DNA of 5,506 nucleotides from Planctomyces sp. (GTDB taxonomy: Bacteria; Planctomycetota; Planctomycetia; Planctomycetales; Planctomycetaceae): the NCBI GenBank assembly GCA_005809115.1, contig SYLK01000852.1, positions 1-5,506 of the forward strand, in the 5' to 3' direction. Below are positions 1 through 5,506 of this stretch, piece by piece; position 1 is the stretch's first letter, and each line of letters begins with the position of its first letter. Under the pieces are notes generated by a model, which was given only the letters and a program-made list of their open reading frames with translations, searched no databases and was not told the DNA's origin. Both the position numbers and the translations under genes were made by a program.

Positions 1-1389
1 CAGGTAGGCCAGCGCCATCATTTTTTTTCCAGCTTTCTGTTTTGCCGCCGTGACTTCGTCCGGGGCGGTGGTGCTGACCAGCTGGTTCAGCGCCGGACCT
101 ACTTCCTCCAGCAGACTGCGTTGAAACGTCTTCCATCCTTTTTCATCCACGGAATCCACATTCACGGCCTTGATTGCGGCATGGGCAGTGCCCAGCGCCT
201 TCGACGGGTCCGGCCGAAATATTGCCCCGACGAATGGCACAGAGACCTTGCCCATCACAACGCCGCCGATGAGTACCACGGCCAGGATGCCGCCTGCCAC
301 CATTCCCACAGTCTGCCCGGAATAGTTGAAGGAGAACCCCCCTCCACCCCCGCTCGATTTCTTCGCGGCAGGTTTCGGGGGCTGAAACGTCGTCGCCGGA
401 CGGGGTGGCGTATAAGCGGCCGACTGTGCCACGGGCTGACCGGCGGAATATGCCGGTTCGACCGGTCCCGACGGTGACGCGATGCCGTCGGGAACGCCGT
501 GCGGGACGATCGGTACTGGCGCCATCTGAGGAATTCCGGCTCCGGATGCCTGCACCGGACTGGGCTCTCTGCGCTTGCCATCGTCCGTGAAAATCTCGTC
601 AAAGATCTCCCCCAGCTGCTCGTCGGAAACCTGCTTCAGTCGCCGTTTTCGGGATTTTCCCTTTGGTTTCCCTTCACCTGCGGTCTTTGCCTCAGTCGAT
701 TCGCCCCGGGCGCCGGCCGTTGCGGCCGCGTCCTGATCTTCAGTGTCCTCGGACTGACGCACCTCCTGCTCCCTGGGACCATGGTCCTGCAGGCGATACG
801 GCTGCTGGCGGACAGGCGCTGGTGCATCCCGTGAACCCGACTTGATGGCCTGAATCACTGCCGCTGCCACCTCGGGAATACTGATCGAAGGCTTCCAGAC
901 TCCGAAGTCCCCTTCGCGGACCAGATCTGTGTCATCCAGTGACCCGGATTCGGCGATCGCGATCAGTTCTTCCAGCGGCATTGGCCCCATCACTTCGCCC
1001 AGCGACTGACAGTAATACCTCTGCTCTGTCAGATTCGCCGCCGACTGACTGACTGATGGCGGATACCCTGACGCCGGAGAAATCTCTCGCGGTGTCTGAC
1101 GTTGCGGCGGTGCTGACCGCCCGGACCGATCCACCGGTTTGCGAGCCGGACGGTCTTCGAACTCGAACGACAACTCCGACAGATCCGATAATTCTTCCAG
1201 CTCTTCCGGCCTGTCACCATCCTCCGCAAAGAATGGCACCTCGGAGGCGGCAATCCACTCTGCCGCTGACTCACGTCGCACGAGATCCGTGGGTGACAGC
1301 ATCTGGTCGCGCAGCAGCTGCAGGATCTCTCGTTCCGTCACCGGACCGAATTCCTCCATCAGCATCTGGTAATACCACCGTTCGGACAT
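1..1389 (-). CDS. Tandem GYF_2-domain, single-pass membrane protein (C-terminus cut by window edge)
   Basis: The frame is open from an ATG at 1389 to the left edge, giving 463 residues without a stop, so the C-terminus is missing. Residues about 4-54 form one GYF_2-like domain (RWYYQ, EEFGPV, LQLL, TDLVRR, EWIAASEVPFF). Residues about 123-175 form a second (QRYYCQ, GEVMGPMPLEEL, SGSLDDTDLVREG, VWKP). An acidic stretch lies at 62-79, a charged Lys/Arg patch at 241-252, and a Pro/Ala-rich linker at about 276-345. A Gly run at 347-351 leads into one hydrophobic segment at about 360-380. The remainder (395-463) is soluble and Lys-rich, with no domain I recognise. GYF domains generally bind proline-rich peptides, and in planctomycetes GYF_2 repeats are common on membrane proteins of unknown role; a cytoplasmic peptide-binding head is inferred. 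The start is chosen because AGGTGGAG lies 3 bases upstream. An in-frame ATG at 1449 would add 20 residues but has no ribosome site. Confidence 0.85.
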   Translation of the reverse strand, partial: MSERWYYQMLMEEFGPVTEREILQLLRDQMLSPTDLVRRESAAEWIAASEVPFFAEDGDRPEELEELSDLSELSFEFEDRPARKPVDRSGRSAPPQRQTPREISPASGYPPSVSQSAANLTEQRYYCQSLGEVMGPMPLEELIAIAESGSLDDTDLVREGDFGVWKPSISIPEVAAAVIQAIKSGSRDAPAPVRQQPYRLQDHGPREQEVRQSEDTEDQDAAATAGARGESTEAKTAGEGKPKGKSRKRRLKQVSDEQLGEIFDEIFTDDGKRREPSPVQASGAGIPQMAPVPIVPHGVPDGIASPSGPVEPAYSAGQPVAQSAAYTPPRPATTFQPPKPAAKKSSGGGGGFSFNYSGQTVGMVAGGILAVVLIGGVVMGKVSVPFVGAIFRPDPSKALGTAHAAIKAVNVDSVDEKGWKTFQRSLLEEVGPALNQLVSTTAPDEVTAAKQKAGKKMMALAYL

Positions 1390-1392
1390 GGG

Positions 1393-1400
1393 CTCCACCT
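1393..1400 (-). promoter_or_regulatory. Ribosome binding site of the GYF_2 gene
   Basis: On the minus strand AGGTGGAG sits 3 bases before the ATG at 1389 (the AGGTGG core is 5 bases away). It is the clearest Shine-Dalgarno-like site in the window and decides the start in favour of 1389 over the in-frame ATG at 1449. Confidence 0.6.
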
Positions 1401-1438
1401 TTGCGCATTGAAACTGATCATCGACCAGCGAGTCACCA

Positions 1439-1542
1439 GGACTCGCCATGGCACAATGTCAGAAAGTCGATCTCTGACCCGCACGCCATCCCGCATACCC
1501 AACCGGGGTATCAGCGACTCAGGCCTCAGAGTCGGCGAGTCC
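1439..1542. repeat. Inverted repeat with nested hairpin in the divergent region
   Basis: GGACTCGCC at 1439-1447 is exactly complementary to GGCGAGTCC at 1534-1542, 86 bases apart. Nested inside is a 6-bp stem, CGACTC (1515-1520) with GAGTCG (1529-1534), closed by an 8-base loop. The two structures share base 1534, so they could not both form completely. A 9-bp inverted repeat in about 400 bases is not strongly beyond chance, so a regulatory role is only a possibility. Confidence 0.3.
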
Positions 1543-1785
1543 AACTCACACCATCGCTCGATCCGCCCGGTCATTGTGACGAATGGAATCGGCCATGAAA
1601 ACCACGGTTTCAGGATTCCTGGTGTGAAGTCGCGGGATTCTGCGGGAAATTGTCGCCAACGTTTCTGCAAAGTGCTACTCTCAAGCACAGTCCGTCCCGG
1701 ATGTAAACGGCACATTTGTTCAGTGCTTCAGGCGCGGCCGAGTTCAGCAGGGTTGATCAGACAAGGGCATCAGAAATCCGGTTTC

Positions 1786-3291
1786 ATGAAGATTCAGCAG
1801 CTGATTGAGCATTACGGAGTTCGGATCAATCCGTTCAGCCAGGAGGACGCGCAGTCCGACCATATTTTTCAGCAGCACTGCGCGGAGACGATCTACCACC
1901 CGGCGTGGGACAAGGTGCTGGGCGATTGTGGCAATCCCAGCACGTCAATCGTTTTTGGTGAGAAGGGTTCGGGCAAGACCGCGATCCGGCTGCAGCTGAT
2001 CCACAGCCTGCGGGAGTACAACCGCGATCATCCACTGAATCGCGCGTTTGTGATCAGTTACGACGATCTGAATCCTTTTCTGGATACATTCCGGGATCGA
2101 CTGCGGGGGCGTCGGCGGCATCCGGATCATGCACTGCAGGAATGGCGGCTGTGGGACCACATGGATGCACTGCTGACTCTGAGCACGCGTCGGCTGTGCA
2201 ACGTGATTGCCGATCCGAATGCAGCAGATGCCGATTTCAGTCTGAGTCAGATTCGAGAACTTCCTCGTCTGCGAAAGCGCGACCTGCTGATGCTGGCTGC
2301 TTTTTATGACCAGTCGTCGGATCAGTCGCACTGGCAGCGCTGGTCACGCATCCGGCAGCGGATGGGGTTCATGAATCTGGCGGTCCACTGGCCGTTTGCG
2401 TCTGGCGTGGCGGTGACGCTGCTGGTTCTGGCATTCGCCCTGCGCAATGTTTCGGCCGAAGGGATGTCGGCCTTGTCGGCGCTGGCATCATGGTGGGTTT
2501 ACGTGGTGATTCTGGTCGGGTGGATTCCGTGGGGCAGACGGTTTCTGTCGTTGTGGTGGAAATCACGTCAGATTGCGCGGCAGGTTCGCATTCTGGAGCA
2601 CGGAATTCCGGCGCTGCGGAGAATACTTTCCCGATTTCCCCCGCACGAGATCGACGATCAGCCGATGCCATCCCGGGACCGCAGTGATGATCGATACGAG
2701 CTGCTGGCCAAGCTGCAGCGCATTCTGGCGCCACTCGGCTTTTCCAGCATCGTCGTACTGGTCGACCGCGTGGATGAACCACATCTGATCAATGGGTCCG
2801 CGCAGCGGATGAAGGATTTCCTGTGGTCCATGTTCGACAACAAGTTTCTGAAACATCCGGGCATCGCCTTCAAGATGCTGCTGCCGAAGGATGTGGTGTA
2901 TTTTCTGAACCGTGAAGAACGAGAGTTCTACGAACGGTCGCGACTCGACAAACAAAACCTGATCAAGTCACTGGAATGGACAGGTGAGTCATTGTTCGAC
3001 ATGGCCACCAATCGGATGCGTGCCTGTCTGACCGAAGGCGCGGACAGAACGCTGACCGTAGGGAGCCTGTTCGCCGACGACGTGACCAGCGCAGATCTGA
3101 TCAGTCGCTTTGCCAGACTCCGCGTGCCACGCCACCTGTTTCGCTTCCTGTATCGTCTGCTGACGGAGCACTGCCATCGGGCGGTTGTAGACAAACCGTC
3201 CTGGAAAATCAGTCGTTCCGTGCTGGACAGCACCATGGAAAGCTATGCCCGCGAACTGGAAGCCATGGACCGCGGGCTGGGCACCGGCTGA
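1786..3291 (+). CDS. KAP-like P-loop NTPase with two membrane helices inside the NTPase domain
   Basis: This 501-residue protein probably hydrolyses ATP or GTP at the inner face of the cytoplasmic membrane; its partner and substrate are unknown. Walker A is GEKGSGKT at residues 58-65, after a short strand (TSIVF). Two hydrophobic segments follow at about 201-220 and 231-250, then a basic helix (251-270). The Walker B-like strand is IVVLVDRVDE at 322-331, with Asp327 and Asp330/Glu331 as candidate metal-binding or catalytic acids. A later strand (359-374) and RLRVPRHLFRFL (445-456) resemble the sensor-2 end of STAND/AAA-type NTPases. Membrane helices inserted between Walker A and B are the hallmark of KAP NTPases. 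The C-terminal end (about 460-501) looks helical. The start is the ATG beginning MKIQQLIEHYG, because the upstream in-frame extension looks non-coding; no Shine-Dalgarno lies at a normal distance. It converges with the Dabb gene, 20 bp apart. The NTPase call is firm; KAP membership is inferred from architecture. Confidence 0.85.
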   Translation: MKIQQLIEHYGVRINPFSQEDAQSDHIFQQHCAETIYHPAWDKVLGDCGNPSTSIVFGEKGSGKTAIRLQLIHSLREYNRDHPLNRAFVISYDDLNPFLDTFRDRLRGRRRHPDHALQEWRLWDHMDALLTLSTRRLCNVIADPNAADADFSLSQIRELPRLRKRDLLMLAAFYDQSSDQSHWQRWSRIRQRMGFMNLAVHWPFASGVAVTLLVLAFALRNVSAEGMSALSALASWWVYVVILVGWIPWGRRFLSLWWKSRQIARQVRILEHGIPALRRILSRFPPHEIDDQPMPSRDRSDDRYELLAKLQRILAPLGFSSIVVLVDRVDEPHLINGSAQRMKDFLWSMFDNKFLKHPGIAFKMLLPKDVVYFLNREEREFYERSRLDKQNLIKSLEWTGESLFDMATNRMRACLTEGADRTLTVGSLFADDVTSADLISRFARLRVPRHLFRFLYRLLTEHCHRAVVDKPSWKISRSVLDSTMESYARELEAMDRGLGTG

Positions 3292-3303
3292 AATCCCGGT
3301 GCC
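3280..3303. terminator. Hairpin shared by two convergent genes
   Basis: GGCACCGG (3280-3287) pairs perfectly with CCGGTGCC (3296-3303) around an 8-base loop that contains the NTPase stop codon TGA (3289-3291). It lies exactly where the NTPase transcript and the Dabb transcript converge and would fold in either RNA. No T-run follows on either strand, so a classical intrinsic terminator is not shown; protection of 3' ends or slowing of polymerase is inferred. Confidence 0.45.
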
Positions 3304-3311
3304 GTCGCTCG

Positions 3312-3620
3312 TCAGGCTTCCACCCAGGCATCGAAGACGCGGACCTGTGCCCACGTTTCCTTGTTGCCGACGATGAACTCCTGATGCCGGGGCGACACCT
3401 GATACGCATCATGCGACTCCAGCGAATCAAACACCACGTGCAGCGCCACGTGAAATGCCTGATCGTTGACCGGGCGAGTGAACTCCGGGGCCAGCGTCCC
3501 GGCGGCGTAAAATGTGATTCCGGAGTGAGGTTTCAGAAGCCGGTGACAATCCTGTACCAGCTTCCGCACGGACTCTTCAGACGGATCCCGGAGCGTGAAA
3601 TACACCATATGAGACAACAA
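3312..3620 (-). CDS. Dabb family (stress-responsive A/B barrel) protein
   Basis: This 102-residue protein is about the usual length of a single Dabb domain, a ferredoxin-like fold that dimerises into an alpha/beta barrel. Known relatives include plant stress-induced proteins and some small cyclase-like enzymes, so the precise role here is open. Recognisable features are the first strand with His (LSHMVYFTL, residues 2-10), a helix (about 14-29), a central strand (FYAAG), the strand FHVALHVVFDS (about 56-66) and the characteristic helix with AYQVSPRHQEFI (about 72-83), ending in a last strand WAQVRVFDAWV. The protein is presumably cytoplasmic; no signal peptide is visible. The start is a TTG at 3620, followed by a second TTG. 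GGGAG lies 7 bases upstream of the first, whereas the next ATG (3608) would cut into the first strand. The gene lies 153 bp downstream of the hydrolase on the same strand. Confidence 0.85.
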   Translation of the reverse strand: MLSHMVYFTLRDPSEESVRKLVQDCHRLLKPHSGITFYAAGTLAPEFTRPVNDQAFHVALHVVFDSLESHDAYQVSPRHQEFIVGNKETWAQVRVFDAWVEA

Positions 3621-3627
3621 GGCCGCA

Positions 3628-3632
3628 CTCCC
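3628..3632 (-). promoter_or_regulatory. Ribosome binding site supporting a TTG start
   Basis: GGGAG on the minus strand sits 7 bases before the TTG at 3620, and 19 bases before the first ATG at 3608. The spacing favours initiation at TTG, which also keeps the complete first strand of the Dabb fold. Confidence 0.45.
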
Positions 3633-3657
3633 GTAACGAGACTGACGCGGTGAACAG

Positions 3658-3717
3658 AAAAAAGGATCGGGCCGGAACGGCCACGGCTCGGCCCCGAAAC
3701 GGCCCCGCCGCGGCCCG
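3658..3717 (-). terminator. Candidate terminator after the serine hydrolase gene
   Basis: Read on the minus strand, about 56 bases after the hydrolase stop codon, CGGGCCG (3717-3711) pairs exactly with CGGCCCG (3674-3668). The enclosed GC-rich segment carries several GGCC elements and a small CGGC/GCCG stem. After the stem comes ATCC and then a run of six T (3663-3658). This resembles a Rho-independent terminator with a large, possibly branched stem. It would separate the hydrolase from the Dabb gene, whose start lies about 38 bases further on. Confidence 0.4.
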
Positions 3718-3773
3718 GAACACTATCGCGAACCTGCAGCCAGGGCAAATCAACGCCTGACGGATCCGGCGCG

Positions 3774-4979
3774 TCAGTGGCTGGATTCACGGAAAAACCG
3801 GCGAATCCGGGACACCGCCCGCATCGTGAGATCGATCAGTGGCAGATCGAGCGGCAATGCCTGAGACGAGACTTTGGAAATCACAAGCTCACACTGCGGG
3901 TCCACAAACAGATGCTGCCCGTGAATCCCGAATCCAAACAGCAGCGGAGTCTCCTCCTGCACTGAATACCACTGGCTGCGGTACGCGATCGGCAGTCCCG
4001 GAAAACAGGCTGCGAAACGACCGGCTTCCCAGGCAGCGCGGTCACCGTTTCGCATGATGTCGCTGATCCAGTCTCCGGGCACGATCTGTCGATCACCGCG
4101 CCGACCTGCCTGAACGATCAGCTGGCCCACGCGGGCCAGATCCCGCACCGAGGCAGAGATGCCACCGGCGCAGCGAGGTGCTCCCAGCCGGTCGACCGTG
4201 ATGCACGCGCTTCGCATCGCCCCCATGGGTTTCCACAACAGATCACTCAGCAGATCGGCAAATCGCTGCCCGGTCGCGCGCTCAATCACCCAGCCGAGAA
4301 GATCCGTATTGGGCGAGATGTAGTGGAACATTCCGCCGTGAACGCCCTGCGTTTCCGTCAGACGACAGAACCAGGATCGCAGGTCAGACGGAGTGTCGCC
4401 CGGGCTCGGCGGATTCCAGTTTGTCGCCCTGCGGTATTCGATGATGGGCCCCGAGGTCGCCAGATAGTCTTCGTCAAACTGCACGCCGGCCCGCATATCC
4501 AGCAGATCCCGAACCGTGGCGCCACAGTAGGCCGTCCCGCCCAGCTCCGGAACGAAGTCTGTCACCAGCCGGCCGGGAGCCAGATGCCCCTGGCCGGTTA
4601 GAATCCCCGCCAGCAGCGCCAGCAGTGACTTAGAGACGGACATCAGGATATGTGGCGTGTCGGACGTCATCCCGTGGGCATAGTGCTCGAAAACGATCCG
4701 ACCGCGGTGCAGTATCACCAGGCCGTCAGTCCCTGTCTCTGTCAGGAACTGCGAGAAACTCAGTTGCGGAGCGTTGTCCGGATCCGGCAGCAGTCCGGAA
4801 AGATCTGTCGGCGACACCGGCAGGTCCCAGACATCGTCGGGAAAATTCGCAATCTCCGCCGTCGGAACCAGCTCCCGGACATGCTGAAATGACCATCGGT
4901 TGTACGGCGGACTTCTCCAGTTGGTGAGCGTCACCTGATGATCAGGTGCGGGAGGAAAACCATGCATCAGCTGATCCAT
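3774..4979 (-). CDS. NylB-like serine hydrolase (beta-lactamase/esterase family, SxxK)
   Basis: A 401-residue enzyme of the class C beta-lactamase-like serine hydrolases (PF00144 type), closest by my reading to 6-aminohexanoate-dimer hydrolase NylB (392 residues) and its esterase relatives. The N-terminal segment WRSPPYNRWSF (21-31) matches the start region of NylB. Ser114 in SVSKS is the nucleophile and Lys117 the general base (NylB Ser112/Lys115). Tyr220 in FHYISPNTDLLGW corresponds to NylB Tyr215, and Tyr172 in DEDY to NylB Tyr170. GIHGQHLFVDP (351-361) forms the third active-site element. NylB Asp181 and Asn266, linked to nylon-oligomer hydrolysis, appear to be Arg183 and Ala271 here, so a carboxylesterase or unknown amidase is likelier than a nylon hydrolase. 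No signal peptide is visible, so it is probably cytoplasmic. The ATG at 4979 is preferred: GTGGA lies 5 bases upstream, while the ATG four codons later has no such site. Confidence 0.9.
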   Translation of the reverse strand: MDQLMHGFPPAPDHQVTLTNWRSPPYNRWSFQHVRELVPTAEIANFPDDVWDLPVSPTDLSGLLPDPDNAPQLSFSQFLTETGTDGLVILHRGRIVFEHYAHGMTSDTPHILMSVSKSLLALLAGILTGQGHLAPGRLVTDFVPELGGTAYCGATVRDLLDMRAGVQFDEDYLATSGPIIEYRRATNWNPPSPGDTPSDLRSWFCRLTETQGVHGGMFHYISPNTDLLGWVIERATGQRFADLLSDLLWKPMGAMRSACITVDRLGAPRCAGGISASVRDLARVGQLIVQAGRRGDRQIVPGDWISDIMRNGDRAAWEAGRFAACFPGLPIAYRSQWYSVQEETPLLFGFGIHGQHLFVDPQCELVISKVSSQALPLDLPLIDLTMRAVSRIRRFFRESSH

Positions 4980-5068
4980 TTGATTCCACTTTTCCAGCCG
5001 TGGCTGCGTGCTGCCGAACTCGACTCAGCACCGTGCCTGCTCTGTCAACCCGGGCGGCCCGATCGCCG
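4980..5068 (-). other. Intergenic gap between membrane protein and hydrolase
   Basis: These 89 bases separate two minus-strand genes. They hold an isolated TTGACA (5048-5043) without a convincing -10 box at 16-18 bases, and a 6-bp stem (gtgctg 5008-5013 with cagcac 5026-5031, 12-base loop) with no T-run after it. A promoter for the hydrolase here is plausible but not demonstrated; read-through from the upstream gene is equally possible. Confidence 0.35.
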
Positions 5069-5506
5069 TCAGTTGCCCTTCTCGGTTCCCGCCTGCAGAA
5101 AATTCTTTACGCGGTCCAGCAGGCCGGCAAAAATGCTGGGATCATATCCGGCGTAAAAGCTGATGATCGAAACGGTGGGTGCCAGCCGCATGTAGGCCGC
5201 CTGATCCGGCGATATCAGCGAGTCCGTCGCAAACACGAGCAGGCCGGCGAGCACCAGCGAATAGACACCAAACCCCCGCATCACGGCCGACATATAATAG
5301 GTGGCCAGCCCGCGGGTACTGGCAGGTCCGGCACTGGCCGGACTGCGGACGGTATCCGTGTCGGATGTGAATTTCGTGCGATTCCCGAGGGCACCCAGAA
5401 ATGCGGCGATGCACGACAGGACGCCGATGTTGGTGATCGTCCAGAAGGCGAGCACGACCACCCAGTTAACCACCAGCTCTCCGGATACCGTCGGGTTTTC
5501 AATGGC
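5069..5506 (-). CDS. Small multi-pass membrane protein of unknown function (N-terminus cut by window edge)
   Basis: The frame is open from the right edge to the stop at 5069-5071, giving the last 145 residues; the start codon lies outside the window. The GTG at 5473 is an internal codon rather than a likely start, because the frame continues through it to the edge. Counting from the edge, hydrophobic stretches lie at about 11-40 (VVNWVVVLAFWTI, then GVLSCIAAFLGALG), 73-95 (VYSLVLAGLLVF) and 107-120 (LAPTVSIISFYAG). A polar, Ser/Thr/Pro-rich loop (41-66) separates the first two. The third runs into YDPSIFAGLLDRVKNFLQ, an amphipathic-looking tail. I cannot assign a family. The polypeptide is clearly an integral membrane protein with at least two, probably three, helices in the visible part. 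The hydrolase gene follows 89 bp downstream on the same strand. Confidence 0.75.
   Translation of the reverse strand, partial: AIENPTVSGELVVNWVVVLAFWTITNIGVLSCIAAFLGALGNRTKFTSDTDTVRSPASAGPASTRGLATYYMSAVMRGFGVYSLVLAGLLVFATDSLISPDQAAYMRLAPTVSIISFYAGYDPSIFAGLLDRVKNFLQAGTEKGN

Larger units (their letters stand above)
1390..1785. other. Divergent intergenic region, no convincing gene
   Basis: This stretch of 396 bases separates the start codons of the GYF_2 gene and the NTPase gene, so both promoters should lie here. The NTPase frame stays open back to a TTG at 1408, but the 126 extra residues are Arg/Ser-rich, show no domain character, and precede a natural-looking N-terminus at 1786. A minus-strand frame over 1359-1715 likewise looks non-coding. 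The visible structure consists of the inverted repeats at 1439-1542, including a small hairpin at 1515-1534, and a 5-bp stem (gtgct/agcac) at 1672-1688. I found no tRNA and no good -35/-10 pair. The best plus-strand candidate, TTGTCG at 1650-1655 with TGCTAC 17 bases later, is too weak to call. Confidence 0.6.

Noticed and set aside
121..1598. Several plus-strand open frames opposite the GYF_2 gene
   Set aside because: They are Arg/Pro-rich antisense shadows of a GC-rich coding region; the minus frame carries clear domains.
1359..1715. Minus-strand open frame of 118 residues overlapping the GYF_2 start
   Set aside because: It is in another frame than the GYF_2 gene, has no recognisable protein features, and overlaps the better-supported start and its ribosome site.
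1408..1785. N-terminal extension of the NTPase from the TTG at 1408
   Set aside because: The 126 residues are Arg/Ser-rich without domain character, and the protein has a natural start at the ATG at 1786.
3725..3765. Minus-strand TTGATT...GATAGT as a promoter for the Dabb gene
   Set aside because: The spacing of about 20 bases is outside the usual range, and the candidate terminator would lie between it and the gene.
5043..5048. Minus-strand TTGACA as a -35 box for the hydrolase
   Set aside because: The hexamers at 16-18 bases (AGTCGA and neighbours) do not resemble a -10 box.
1..5506. CRISPR array, tRNA, rRNA, insertion sequence or phage genes
   Set aside because: I saw no regularly spaced repeats, no tRNA-like arms, no transposase motifs and no terminal inverted repeats with target duplications.

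Overview
The window looks like a piece of a chromosome from a planctomycete (Planctomycetota, probably Planctomycetales). The reasons are a moderately high GC content, a protein with two GYF_2-type domains followed by a Pro-rich linker and one membrane anchor, a P-loop membrane NTPase whose N-terminus resembles conserved planctomycete proteins I recall, weak or absent Shine-Dalgarno sites, and a TTG-started Dabb protein. These are family impressions from reading the sequence, not search results.

Layout: (1) 1389 to 1, minus strand: the N-terminal 463 residues of a tandem-GYF_2, single-pass membrane protein that runs off the left edge. (2) 1390-1785: a divergent intergenic region of about 400 bp with small inverted repeats and no convincing gene. 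(3) 1786-3291, plus strand: a 501-residue KAP-like P-loop NTPase with two membrane helices between Walker A and Walker B. (4) 3620 to 3312, minus strand: a small Dabb (stress-responsive A/B barrel) protein, convergent with the NTPase and only 20 bp away, with a perfect hairpin across the junction. (5) 4979 to 3774, minus strand: a 401-residue SxxK serine hydrolase closely resembling 6-aminohexanoate-dimer hydrolase (NylB) and its esterase relatives. A GC-rich hairpin plus T-run follows it. (6) 5506 to 5069, minus strand: the C-terminal 145 residues of a small multi-pass membrane protein, cut by the right edge.

The genes do not form an obvious pathway. The membrane protein, hydrolase and Dabb gene share a strand, but the gaps (89 and 153 bp) and the terminator-like element make one tight operon unlikely. 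The GYF_2 protein and the NTPase are divergent and both membrane-anchored, so shared regulation or function is conceivable but unproven. The least described item is the KAP-like membrane NTPase. I see no CRISPR array, insertion sequence, tRNA or rRNA.
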